Positions 1 to 12,733 of a stretch of DNA of 64,000 nt are shown piece by piece (position 1 is the first letter of the stretch; each line of letters begins with the position of its first letter). Origin of the DNA: Euonymus europaeus (lineage: Eukaryota; Streptophyta; Magnoliopsida; Celastrales; Celastraceae); assembly GCA_963580455.1 (NCBI GenBank), contig OY756963.1, positions 22,029,555 through 22,093,554 of the forward strand, read 5' to 3'. The translations under genes and the position numbers were made by a program. The notes under the pieces are model-generated. The model had not been told where the DNA came from. It ran no database searches and saw only the letters and a list, made by a program, of their open reading frames with translations.

Positions 1-154
1 TAGGAGTGATGCCCATCCATCACTTCATCGAGAACCAGGCACTCCAGTCGATGCTCCACAAGACTGCAGCCATTGGTGCCTACCTGGAGTTCCAGACACA
101 TGGAATGAACTTCTCTACGGTTACCTATTGGCAATGGGATTCAGGACACAGTGA
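1..154 (+). CDS. 3' end of a TRICHOME BIREFRINGENCE-LIKE (TBL) O-acetyltransferase, partial
   Basis: This is the last piece of a coding exon that enters from the left edge. The reading frame starts at base 2 and ends with TGA at 152-154. It reads RSDAHPS and then, further on, [18 protein letters not shown]. The second stretch is the C-terminal DxxH block of the plant TBL/PC-esterase family, whose Asp and His belong to the Ser-His-Asp acyl-transfer machinery. Known TBL proteins acetylate xylan, mannan or other wall polysaccharides in the Golgi. Which substrate applies here cannot be told from about 50 residues. The gene is convergent with the LETM1-like gene, whose stop lies only about 115 bases away. 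The other open frame over the same bases gives no family match and was dropped. Confidence 0.85.
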   Translation, partial: RSDAHPSLHREPGTPVDAPQDCSHWCLPGVPDTWNELLYGYLLAMGFRTQ

Positions 155-268
155 CAATTGACTGTACCATTAAATAAATAAATAGATAATTTCATAAGAT
201 GAGAAGAGCCAATGTCCCTTAGCTCAGTTTGAGATTTATTTCATTCCTTAAGGATGTAAATAATTAAG

Positions 269-3200
269 CTACGTTAGTTTGTCCTCATTCTCCACGGAGT
301 CCACCTCACTGACTTCCATTTCCTTCACTTTCTCAAGCTGCCTCAAGAGATCCAACCTTTCTGATCCATAGGTGGACGGTATCTGCAGAAAACCATTATA
401 AGCCTATGATAAGGTTTTGTTTTCCAAAGAATATTAACTGAGTTCTTAGGATGAAGATTACACACCAAAGCCGGTACATATCTCTGAATAGCAGCCAACA
501 TGGCAGCATGACCAACTGCTGTAACCTGCAGTAAATAAGTTATTCATTAGGTCCATGACAAAGATAATTGAATCAAAAATAATATTTTTCCTCTGCCCAT
601 GTAAAGTATTATTCTGCATATATAGCTGATCCTGGTTAAAGCTCTAAAAGAAAATTTTATAAGTAGACCATTTGGAGGAACTTATTCCAACTCAGTTGAG
701 GATCTACATAAGGATCAAGAATGACATTGAGATTCAACATGTGCAGTGGACAGGATGATATCGTGCCACAGGAATTATATTTATCTCCACTTACAGGAAG
801 AAGCATTAGAAAACCTATGGGAACAACTGATGCCAAGTCTGTCAGAGTTCTCTGAAGAGCTTTCTTTTCCTTTTCAGTTAACTCGTCTCCTATGAGCACC
901 CTTCTAAGCAACCCCGTAGCAGCAGCAACATCGATAGCCAGAAGCTGAGTTCCTTGCCAAACATCCTGCCATGATTTAACAACATGTCAACCCTGTGAAG
1001 TTGGTAGAGGCCAGAGGGGACATCAAGGAAAGAAATACAAAGAGAACTATATAAAGCATCAAATCAAACCTAGCAAAGTAGTGATGGGGGAAATGAAAAC
1101 TATTATAATACTCTTATCCTTTTCTTATTATCAAACTAAGGGACTCTACCTCAGATGGAACTCGAGTTAACGATGTACTTAACAAGGGATCGGAAAGGAA
1201 GACATTATTATGTCACCCCCATGATGCCCTTTTGAATGAAGATATTTCTTTCTCCACTAAAACAAAAATGGATAAAAAAGGAAATAAAATCAATGACAAA
1301 AGTAAACATCATTTCTAAACATTTGCAGGGCAGATGTGAGGAGATATACATTTGCTGCATGGATATGACTACACAGATTCACAAATGGCCTGTCAAATCA
1401 AGTAGTTTCATAGTCAGACAACTGTCTGAACATTGCTTGGTTCATCCAGATTAACTGACGATGGTATTTGGTGCCTTCTCTATAACATTCTATTTCATTG
1501 AAATAAAAGAAAAAAACATAATATGGTATGACCGTTTGAAGCCCAGAAGTTCTTTCCTTTCCATAGTAATTATTGAACAAAGGTCCATAAGGAAGGGAAG
1601 ATGTATGAACAGGAAGCAACTATACATATTTAAATTGTGAATGAAGCATCACACAACCATAGATTTGCTCTGATTTGAATCATGAATGAGGCATCATTTA
1701 ACCATAGGTTGACTATATGTGGATTGTTCACCCAGCATCCATTATCACTGGGCCAACTGAATTCTTTTGATTTCAGAATTGCATTATATAGTCTTCTGAA
1801 AACAATCATAATAAGTAATTGATAAAACTGAGATCCGACATGGGAGAGAAGGAAAAAACATCACTTGGCAGTTTGCTCAATCAATTTGATTTCATATTGA
1901 ACTTGAAGCCACAGCTATGACATTATGCTAGCTAAATTTTAAAGCCCAAAAGCCATAATCATACCCTGCTAGCTTCCTTCAGCTTCTCAAATGATTTTTC
2001 AATTATATTTTTTCCCTTCTGGACCTTAGCCAAATGAATAACTTTAGCATCATCAACATAATTACTACCATCATCTTCAGCATCGTTATCCTGCAGAACA
2101 CATGAAGTAAAGCATATTAGATGATATACCCAAAGGGGCCAGCACAGTGACCAGTAAACCAAGTTGGGATACAAGTTTTATGTCCGAAATTCGAGTCCAA
2201 ACACACAAAATTTGTCCAATTTAAAACCAGGTCAGGGTCCAAACACAAATAACTTGTCTGATTTAGTTGTGCGACCCCTAACCTGGATTCGATTATTGTC
2301 CATCTCGATTTAAACCAATTCAGGTATAGTCAATTAAGTATGTCCAAAAATCCAAACCAATCCAGGTTCGAACATGCAAATATTTTGTAAACACCCTATG
2401 TTATCTTACCTGGATCAACCAAGACCCAAATTTTTGCCACCCCTAAAGATATCTAGAAAGCACAGGATACTTTGAGTTTTATGATTCTGTTGGGTTAATA
2501 AAGAGGCAAAAATTAAGAATCATATAGCAGGAAAGAATTAAGATTTTGCAGCTTTTATTTGGCTGTGATGATATTGCTGAAACAGGAAATTTCTAAAAAA
2601 TTCCATAATTTTCAAGCAGGCTTGGAACTTAATGAGATAGATTAAACTTTTGAAGCTAAGAATTTTAGCGAGGGAATAAATAAAAATCAGATCTGAATAC
2701 TATCGTACATGATGTTAATCGTTGAAGAAACAGTAGATACCAATCTTTAACATCTCTTTTACCCTGATTCTTCCTCCACATCTCAATTTTCCTGCCCTTT
2801 GTCATGATTTTCTATGGTATGGTATCTCTAATGAAATTTATTAGCACTTATTTGATAATGCAATCAGAAGAAATTTTGCTGTATGAGTTATACCTCCTTA
2901 TTTACTGATTGATCAGTGCTTCTCTGAACTCGCTTTTCAAGTTCCATCAGCTCATTCCTCAGAACTTCAAAACGGCGGATTTCATTGGAATCTGAGTCCA
3001 TGGTATCTACAACTGAAGTTGTTTGTGCAATAAATTCATTTCCCTGTGTTAAAAAAACCGCATTAGCTCACTTTTATTGCAACTAACTTTCAATAGCAGA
3101 GCCAATATATCAAATCTCTGAATTTATTACACTAGAACAAATCAATCAAGGCACTCTTTACATTTGCAGCAAACCATAAACTAGAGAATGGAATCCTAAG

Positions 3201-6200
3201 GTTAGTAAATCCAATAAAAACATTGAATGTTCATAAACCAAGTTGTATTAACTTGTTTTTCAGAGATACATACTTATATAGGTACGTTCTACTACAGAGT
3301 TAAGAATGTCAGTTGTTAAAGAGCTCCATTTGCAGTAACTTCTTACGCAAATCCAATTGTCAACTTCATACTAAAAACATTTGCCTCGAGAAGATTGCTG
3401 TAAGGGAAAGATTCAACTATCATAAATAAAAAGACAAATGCAAGAGATATTTTTTTCCTTTTATAACATAGCATACATAATTTCTCTTACAAAGTCTAGC
3501 ACTAAAAATCCTCTCAATTAAAAAAAAAAATTGTATCCCCGATCCCGACTACCAAAAGCCATTGCATGTATTTCATAAATAATTTATGACCTCCAACAGG
3601 ACAAGGTGAAAAATTTCAGACTGCAAAATTTTACTCATTTATTCATGATAAAACCATCGGTTTGCTCAATAAGCTACTCATGCACAAAAGACCAATGGAG
3701 AGACATTAATTGTAATGGCACTGTTTAACTAGGGAAACATTCCCGCAATCCCCCTTTTTCTTGAATTTTGCAATTGGTATTAATTTTATTATGGGTAAGG
3801 AATTCACAATCTGATCATTTTCCCCCATCCAATTATTTTCTGCATGGCACATACTCTTGACCTACACCCTAAGAGCATATCTTCAATCTATTTGCAGCCT
3901 CAAACCAAGTTGGTACTTGTCAACCATGAAAGCACTTCAATTTTTTTTTTGTTTCTTTTTAAAGGTGAGACCTGGACTGGCTCATCACATTTCCACACAG
4001 AAAATCTCAGTCTACAGGACAAAGTTCAACATTTCAATAAACACCAACTTAAGAAACATCAGAATCCAACATTGCTAGGATAAAATTTAACATTTTAATA
4101 CTAAGAAGAAAAACTTCCTATACAATAGACCCATTATAGCATCAGTGCATCACCACATCAGGCATGGCACAACAAATAATTAATCCCAATATCAGCCAAT
4201 AAGTGGAATTTAATTGTTGACGGAATGAACATGTCTCAATCTACCACTCTAGCCTGATTTTTATGATATCAGAAACTAGAGGATACATGTGGAACACAAA
4301 GCTAGCAGGCAATATAACATAAGGGAACACAGATCAGATCAAAGAGAACAGAACTATTGATCTTTGATGCACTTTAATTTTTAAAATCAACAACATTCAA
4401 CCATTCGTCTAGGTGATCATCATACAAGCATTAAATGAGAAGAGAGAAGCAATAAACATCATAGGCCAACAATAGAGACAAGTCATACAGGTTTCCTTGT
4501 TGGAGGACGGACAAAGAAGCTCCATAACCCATGAGATTTCCTGAGAACTCCATATAAAAAAGAAGAAGATTATCAGATGAAAGAAAGGTATTTAATGTTC
4601 AGGGGAATAAGACAGAGATCAGCATTAAGCATATTCTAAAGAAAGAGCTGAAGTGCACAGCAGAAATTGCAAACCTGGTAATCCTATCTAGTGTCACTTT
4701 AGAATTTCTTCTCTCTCCTTTCAAGTATTCTCGCTGCTCTTTGAAAGAAGATTGAAAATCACTCCCATCAACTCCCTGGATGATCAGTTCAGGAATATCA
4801 GAATCAGAGACAAATGAAAATCAATTGGACAGAAAAATGAAAAGCACCGGATTACGGCAATCTAAATCCCACTCAAGGAAAACAAAGCAAATTCCCCAGA
4901 AGTATCAGTGCAACAGTAGCAGTTTGTTCAGTCTCTTCAGTTTGACAAAGCAAAAACTTATGCAGAGGACTTATAAAAGCTTAGCTAGACACAAGCATAT
5001 GCACTTTACTTGCAAATATATGTAAGAAAAGGATCAATGTAAGAGAAACTAATGGCTTATCACATCAAAGATATTTCATAAAAGCTATAACAAACCCTTG
5101 AAAAGGGGGAATTCTCCAATTGCCCACCAAAGAGAAGAAAGAAGAGTAACTTACTTTTTCAAGCCAGTCAAGCAAAGGATAAATAAGAGACGTTGACAAT
5201 AAATTAAGATGTATGTTTGTTCATGTAGAACATGGGAAACTGGAAAACTACCTGCTGAAGGGAATCTTCTTTCGCTCTGAAAGATGCCTCTAGAAATTCA
5301 GCCTCTTTCTTAAGCTTCCTTATTTTCTCAAGGTCACAACAAGCAGCTTTGAGTTGTTTTTTCCCAGAATTTGAGCTTGATACATGCAACTCTTGAAGCA
5401 AATTTTCCAGTCTTATTAGAGCTTCTTCAACACTCTCCAATGCCTGATACAGAATTTCAGTATTCTCTCAAGATTAAAAGAATTATCTAAACTGGAAAAA
5501 ACATGAAAATTCCACATAAGGTAAAAAAATTAATAACATAATTGAAAGACTAGCCCATAAAATCAGAGCAAACAAGAATACATTCTATAATAAGCAATGT
5601 ACAAATTCTATGAACTCCTTCACTAGAAATACCTGAAATTGACGCAACCATAAGGCAAAGAGATAGATATGAACATGAATGTCTACAGATACATACATGG
5701 GAGCACATAGAATTGCAGGACACAAATTTATATTACAAAGGTGAGGAATTAATGCAGCAAGGCAACACAGCAGAGCATAAGGTGAACTTTCTGAATATCA
5801 TGTATTAAAGAATAATACTCCCCAAATTACTGAACCCATAAATCCATATGCATTTGAAGAGAATATTAACAACACTGGCCAACCAAAAGAGACAGCATGC
5901 TGAAAAGAAAATATAAGGCACAATGATGAAGCAAGACATTGAAGGGGGTTGAAGGTGCGTAAAACATACAATTCCTTGATAGTCAGTTGATAGATCAGGC
6001 ATTTTTTAACTGAAAACCAGATTTTTGTTGATAAAAAAGAAACGTTCATTGAATAATTACATGCATCCCAACAACAGGCAGGCGATATTAATCAGCATAG
6101 AAATCCATGAATCAGCAATGAAAAGTACTTATCCTTTTATCATTCATAAAATCAGGTACCGCTCTTACTCGAGAAAAGGAAAAAATCCATCTATTTTCTA

Positions 6201-9200
6201 CATAACCAGAATGTATAATTCTATTTAACACCTCCAACTGGAAGAGAAACAACAATGAAAAAGAAAAACTGTTGAAATTAAAACAAAGCAAAGGGCAAAA
6301 AAGAAGACAATGAGACGCATTTTAAAGGGAAAAGGCTAACCCTGTCGAAAGATTCTGGCTCCTCCTCACTTGGTGGGTAAGTTACAGATCCAGGCATCTC
6401 AACAGCATCATTGCCATTGTTTTCAATCATTTCATTCCTACACCACGTTTTTGAATAAGTATAATCTGCAGCAGTTATCAATTCACACAAACTCCCATTC
6501 AATAATGAATGTGAAACCTTCAAAAAGTATGTTACAAACATTATTTACAAAAATAATTTGGAGCCAGTAGTATTTTCATAATACAACACATGATTGGATA
6601 GAATAAACACATTTTTAAAAAAAAAACCGTGCATCACAAAGATGATAATTTAACCCTTTAAAAAATTCTAAAAGATTTATCAGCAGATCTAAATGCCAAA
6701 AGATAGGCTAATGGTTTAACTCAGCAATCAATTGACTTCCATTTGACGATGGTTTTTGAGTTCCTCATATTAATTGACACGCATTCAAATTGGCTTGATT
6801 GTTCCTTTTCTTGTACCATCACAGGTTCAATACCTGAAAACCTCCTCTCCACATGTTAGTTTTTGAGTTCCTCATATTAATTGACACGCATTCAAATTGT
6901 ACATGGCCTTATACAAATTGACTTGATTGTTCTATTTCTTGTACCATCACAAGTCCAATACCTAAAAACAACCTCTACTATGTGGAGATAAAATCTGCGT
7001 ACATTGCCTGTCCCCGACTCTGCCCACTGCGGGAGCCTTGTGTTCAATAGTTGTTTCCCTATACAATTTAAACTTCCCCCTATTACTTATTACTTACCTT
7101 GATATCCCAAATTCTTCCTTGCACTCCTTTAACTTCTCGTGCCTAAACATTGAAGAAAAAAAATTAAAATTTCCCCTGTTACTTATTACTAACCTTGATA
7201 TCCCAAATTCTTCCCTGCACTCCATTAACTTCTTGTGCCTAAACATTGAAACAACAAAGATTCCATGAATTTTGTAATTGAGATACAATATTCATTTATC
7301 AGTGGTTTATATCAATAAAAGTTCGATTACCCTCTAGAGAGGAACTTAGCCACTTTGACATTTGAAGGGCTTTCCAGCCATTTACTGTATTTAATAAAAC
7401 TCTGCATCCAGTGAGAGCAAACATCTAATACTTGAGGGATAGCCTCAGGATTAGGAGGACTGTCTAGCTTATTTCTGTGGCCATGAGAATGTTTTGAGGC
7501 GCCAGCACTGCCTGGATAAAATGGAAGCCAGTTCAGCTCTTCACAGACTACCTGCAGAATCAAAAGGGTAATGAGAGATGTTAATTGATCAAAAGTATTT
7601 GTGAACTGGCAAGAGCCACACATGCTGACCTCTACATACAATTGATAAGAACTAATTGATGAAAGCTGAGGATAGTATAGTATACTGCCCCCAATAAGGT
7701 ACCTGAGACAGAGAACGGAAAATCAAATGGAAAACTATAGAAAGGAATGTTAATTATGAGGAATATACAATACACACACCATACACAACTAGCACATATT
7801 TGCAAACAGAGTCTGCACACGCAAAAGACAATACCTACCTGACAAAGCCTTCAATAGGATTGTCTAAATCATCATAACCATTCGCAACTAGAAAGGACTT
7901 CGTACTCCGGCCTAAGGCAATAAAGAATCCAAAAATGGCCAAATCCCTCTCCAATACCTGCAGTCATTTCATGATAATTTATAAAATGATTAATATCCTT
8001 ACACCCCATAAGAATATAGGCCCTGAAAACAGAACCAACTTTTCATTTCACTTTTATACGTCACAAAAGGTTTTCCTAGGTTCTATACAATGACAGTGGA
8101 TTATATTATTAAACATATCACTGCCTGTGTGCAATTTCTATCATCGTATTGTAAATAAACAAGGGAGCACAGGTTGGACAATACATTTTGGCATTTTGCC
8201 ATATGCATGGGGGAGGGTTAGTTTGATCAACGCATGTCAAAATACTACTCAGCATGGGACCAAATTATCAAAATTCTATTCAACACACTTTGGGTGCGAT
8301 CTCAAGACTCAAGTTTCTTCTGTTTACTCTTCCTTCCATCATGTCCACATTTACTGGCCATAAGTATTTTAACCTAAAACAGGATTAAACGGTTTACCTT
8401 TTTCATATTTTATGTAATTTTCAACTGCATAATTTATTACACATTCCTAGGTTGTGCAGGAGATAGTCATCTCAAACTTGAACCCTAAACACCGCAAAAA
8501 GATGGCCTTTCCAGCATCTAAGTTATATACTTCTCAAATCAATGAAGTATCAGTTTTAAGAGAGACAAGAAACTAACTACAAACGAATTTTTTAGTCACA
8601 CATCAGATTCCCCTAAGCAAACCTCAATGCTTTCTGTCGTTGTTAACCTTGACCATATTTTCTCTCTATCTATAGCTTGCTGCAGCTGGTTCTGTACAAG
8701 ATCCACCCAGAAAGTAACCTCTTCTGAATTACAATCACTTTGCACTCTGCATGCTGCAGCTCGAGAACCAAAGTGATCGAGAAATTTTCTGTGTAGACCA
8801 ATATCCTTAATAAAATGATAAGCTTTGCTTATAGGAATGAAATCCAACAGCAAGTCCATCAATCTACCAGTTACGTCAGGAATTGTGGAAAAAAAATGTG
8901 AGCAAGAAATTTTTGCTGGGCCAAGTTTCATAATCACGGCAATACAAGTCAATGCAAGCAAAATGAGTGATACATCAAATGTATTCCCTGAACCCAGTGA
9001 TGTGCCTCTTCCTCTCCTGGGAGTAAATCAAAAGTTAGTGTTTTATGATTATCACGATCATGATTTAATTTATAGTAAGGATAACATCAAGTAACATAGA
9101 GGCAGTGACATACAAAGAAGTGGCTGAAGTAATGCCTGAATAACCTTCAAAATGATAAGCAAAAGACGTCACCACAGCCGGAACTTGTTCAGACCAAAAC

Positions 9201-11811
9201 CAATCATATGCTTCAGGTTGCTTGGCTGATAGTTCTTCCCTGATAACGCTCTCTAAAGGAGCAGATAGTCTTAATAAACTGCACCAATGCAATGGTCAAG
9301 ACAAAAAACTACATTAATGCAATGGTTAAAAATCGTAAAAAAACAGAGGCCGGTTTAGACATAAATGAATACCATTGAAGCACAAATTAGTGAGAAATAT
9401 GAAAGCATTGACCATAAGTATTAGATATGGAAAAACACAGATGAAACTGAAGGTAAATCAAAAGAAACTAAAATTTCAGACCATCAATTTAACAGCATTG
9501 ATGCCTACTTTGTTCACTTAGGTATTAAGCAAATACCGGTTTTCTCACCTGGGAAGAAACCCAGTTAAAAACACTCACATACACGCAAAAACTATTCTCC
9601 ACATATAATTGTTCCTCTTCCTTCTGAAACTGAAGTAAGCATGAGTATTATCTTTTTTTTTTCTTTTTTTGAATGTGAATATGGCTTCTTTGCTGTCTTC
9701 AAACGCCAATTTCCAGTATCTGATAATAAAGCATTGGAATTCTGGTGATCCATCACCATATTTATGCATAATGTGGTAATTCAATCTTCGAAATTCAAAT
9801 ACTCTGTAACCAATTTTAGAAGTAAGCCATAAGACCAAAAGGCAGCAAATGACATTAAAGTTTATGATATTATTTAAAGAAGCAAAACAGTCAACAATCT
9901 GCAGCATTTACATTATAAAGGGATAGAAGTAAAACTTTTAAACACATGACTCAAGGGTTAGATTGTACAAGATTCTTGAAGCTTGAATGCCTGAAAGAAG
10001 CGATGACAAGTTAAAAAAGTTGCTTTCTAATACCTCCTTTGAACAAAAATGTTTACATCGCTGTCTCTAGATTCGCCTTGAGATGAAATCTCGCATGTTG
10101 CTTGCAATATGGTGTACACAGAAGCCTGAAGTAAAGTTTATAACAAATCAGATGCTTCAAATAATTTTGAGACAAGAGCTATTGAAGAAAATGTCAGACC
10201 ATAAGGCACAGCTCCAACACTTCAAAACAGATGATGGTGGTAAAGAAAAAGCAGGGGAAAAACACAAAAAGGCATGAGCAAACTACTTTCAAAGGAATCG
10301 CTGGGAATGCAGCAACACTGCGACAGCGATAACAGTAGGCAGTTAAACCGTTTTATCTATCACTCAAGTACGGCTGGGTAATGCAGCATCATGTTGACGT
10401 GCAAATAATTGTAACATATACAACAGTGTCCGCAATATGGATGCTCTCAAAATATTGTCAGATTGTCTGCCTATAAAGATTATCAGACTGATTACAGGCA
10501 AACCTGATAAGAGAGTGTTTTCACCCATGCAGTTCTGTCTACACCAAGCCAGGCAGTAGAAAACCAAGATAATTTAGAAAATGAACCCTGTTCTTTGATT
10601 GCCAGCTCAAAAACCCTGGCTGCGTCATGCAAAGATTGAACTAGTCCACCATTGTAGTCTCCACCTTGCAGTGATTGATTAAGTCTAGTTCTTATTTCCT
10701 CTATACCATTACTGGTACTTTTCTTGGGGCTTCCATTAACAGTTAAACCATCATCAGCAGATGCATGTGGACAGTGTTGTCCCATCCTCCTTGATTTGCA
10801 GAATTTTGAATGGCTCTTCCAATAACCCACCCATCGACACCTGAGACTCTGATCATAATTCACTGAAAGAGTAATAAGTCTCACAGAGCATCTCTTACGT
10901 CCTGAACTACCCCAATTACTCAACAGGTAATCCAAGTAAGCCACTCTTTTGGGGGATTTATGAGTTCCAATAGAACTTCTCCATGAAACACATGGATTTG
11001 AAGAGCTGCAAAAAAAAAGTGAATGATAAGCTGCAATTGCCGTGGATACTTTCCAGAGAAGATTTTGCATTTTAGAGGATCACCTTTTGAGGGTGAAACA
11101 CTGAAATATAAGCACAAATTAAACTTCGCAATAGAGAACTCCCTATTTTCTAGATGAATCCAATGATCTAGTTACAAATCAATAGATCATGTATCACAAA
11201 CATTATTTTCATGTCCAGTGATAACATGTTAAACCTCGTTGTGAAGGCAACTCGGATATATAAAGGAATTAGAGAGGGAAGAAAATACAAAAATTTACTA
11301 ATAGCTCCTCAAATCCATTCAAACAAGCCCAGCTTAGTTTCGTACTGCTCCATCAGATCATCAAACATAGAACAATATACATGAACTAAAATGCAAGGAT
11401 CAAACACCACGAAGGTGACTTGAAATTCATCTTTTCTGCTGTTCGGTTTGTAATAATATTAAAACAAAAATAACGCGAGACTGATTAACGAAATAGCTTC
11501 AAAAAAAATTGAACTATTCCATTATTTCAATCTACTGAACACAGAACAACCAGAAATTGAAGCCTAATATCTTCCTTAAAATATCATTTGCTTCAACTTA
11601 TCAAAGAGAGCAAAATTTTCATCAGAAAACGCGAGAGATCATATTCAACTGATTCGTAACATTGCCGATTCCTAAAACAAAGCTAGCAACCCTAAATCGA
11701 CTGGCACCACCAGAAGTAATAATTAACAGACGACGTTGTAATCGAGAGTAAAGAGAAAACTGAAGTGCACCTTGAAGGAATGAAGTTGCGATGCTGCAAG
11801 TTAACTGCCAT
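269..11811 (-). CDS. LETM1-like organellar protein (At3g11560/At5g06220 group)
   Basis: Nineteen exons were read by splice signals, in order 11811-11771, 11005-10504, 10125-10034, 9278-9114, 9016-8623, 7957-7839, 7702-7630, 7551-7331, 7238-7194, 7142-7098, 6437-6341, 5443-5252, 4775-4675, 4540-4489, 3043-2894, 2090-1965, 965-795, 525-466 and 382-269. All introns are GT-AG and the phases join to 919 residues, or 904 if only one of the duplicated 45-nt exons is used. The C-terminus carries the LETM1 signature (LRRVLIGDELTEKEKKAL, TLTDLASVVPIGFLMLLP, then VTAVGHAAMLAAIQRY). A coiled-coil-like stretch rich in Leu, Glu and Lys (ESVEEALIRLENLLQELH) lies in the exon at 5443-5252. LETM1 proteins are inner-membrane cation/proton exchange or ribosome-binding factors; the role of this plant subgroup is not established by the sequence. 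The basic, Ser-rich N-terminus fits an organelle transit peptide. The start MAVNLQHRNFIPS lies in a tiny first exon. It is preferred over the ATG at 11070 because a polypyrimidine-CAG acceptor at 11006 joins it in frame. Confidence 0.85.
6751..7052 (+). mobile_element. Au-like SINE with a partly duplicated 5' half, inside a LETM1-like intron
   Basis: The stretch holds a tRNA-like B-box (GGTTCAATACCTG) followed by CCTCT...ATGTGGAGATAAAATCTGCGTACATTG, CCCCGACTCTGCCCACTG and GCGGGAGCCTTGTG. That order is the hallmark of the plant Au-type SINE. The first half occurs twice, starting near 6751 and again near 6858 (both begin TTTTTGAGTTCCTCATATTA). The second copy continues into the SINE 3' end. The assignment is from memory of the repeat family and was not searched. 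Confidence 0.55.
7098..7238 (-). repeat. Tandem duplication of a 45-nt coding exon (96-bp unit)
   Basis: Two copies of one exon lie 96 bp apart inside the LETM1-like gene, at 7194-7238 and 7098-7142. Each has its own TTTAG acceptor and GT donor, and both start and end in the same phase. They encode HKKLMECREEFGIS and HEKLKECKEEFGIS, differing by three residues (K/E, M/K, R/K). Flanking intron bases are duplicated too. Because 45 is a multiple of three, the message can carry either copy or both without a frame change. Related genes, as I recall them, have one copy. Confidence 0.85.
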
Positions 11812-11994
11812 AAAAGACGCAAATATATTATTAAGAGGACAAAAAATGAGCGTAGTTACGTTTGGTTCGCGGGAAAATCTGAGAGGAAGTGAAGGAAAAG
11901 GGAAAAGAGTCTGTGCTCGAGTGCAAACTGCAAAGAACGCAGCTGTGACGTGGCTGGTTTGAACTTTATCCGTATATACGTGGAGGAGAGATTG

Positions 11995-12070
11995 ATCACA
12001 GGCAGATGGATGGGCCTGGCGTTCTAGTATCAGGCCGACTAACAAAGGAGGGTACCGTTAGGGTTTTGTG
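11995..12070 (-). promoter_or_regulatory. Probable core promoter of the LETM1-like gene
   Basis: A TGGGCC site II element (about 12010-12016) and a telo-box-like TTAGGGTTTT (12057-12067) lie about 200-250 bases upstream of the start codon. These two motifs together are typical of plant housekeeping promoters. No clear TATA box is seen. Confidence 0.4.
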
Positions 12071-12733
12071 GCCATATGTTATTTCACCGTTTTTTAAAAT
12101 AAAAAAAAAATTATTCTTGTCCCGCAAAAAATAGAATGAAAATGTAAATATCCCTAAGAGTGCGCCATGAGTGAGAATCGTGATTTTGATATTTTAAATT
12201 TGAAAATGGAGTCTAATCTCATGACGATACTTTTTTTAAAGATCTATCAATAGCGTCATTCAGAACTTCTATTCATACAAGCATATAAGGCTCATGAAAG
12301 GAGTATTAATCGCAACAACGGTTGGATTGAGGTATGCCCCTTCTTTTTCTTTTTTTTTACTTTTTTGATAATTATAATTTCTAACGGTCAAAATCATATA
12401 TACTTTTTATTAATCATGTAGAGTTTTTAAAAAATAATTATACCTAAAATATGAGGGAGTAGGAGTTGCAACATTTTTAGGATATCATCGTACCCCTATC
12501 TGCATGAATTATGTACGTTAATAAATTAACAACAAAACCTGACATTAGTATGAATTAATGCAATAACAAGAGATTAACCAGCTTAAATGCATTCCCCAAG
12601 TGACCGTAAAATACAATGTCCAATATTGCGAACTAAAAACATAGGAACTCCAATGTAGGAACATCATTGGAATATTACAGGACAAAAAATAACGTTTTCA
12701 TAAAATTAAAATTTTGAGCTTTACATCAATTAG
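12071..12733. other. Intergenic stretch between the LETM1-like promoter and the hexosaminidase 3' end
   Basis: AT-rich sequence with poly-A and poly-T runs and no open frame resembling a known protein. The right part (about 12500-12733) should hold the hexosaminidase 3' UTR. I see nothing else to report. Confidence 0.5.

Noticed and set aside
4..161. Alternative plus-strand frame at the left edge ([12 protein letters not shown]...)
   Set aside because: It is open but matches nothing. The neighbouring frame gives the [21 protein letters not shown] block, which is decisive.
6751..7052. A CRISPR-like or tRNA array suggested by repeats with a B-box
   Set aside because: The order of motifs fits a plant SINE with a duplicated 5' half, and the genome is a plant's.
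10492..11070. Starting the LETM1-like protein at the ATG at 11070
   Set aside because: Its first residues do not resemble the family. The polypyrimidine-CAG acceptor at 11006 joins the MAVNLQHRN exon in frame.
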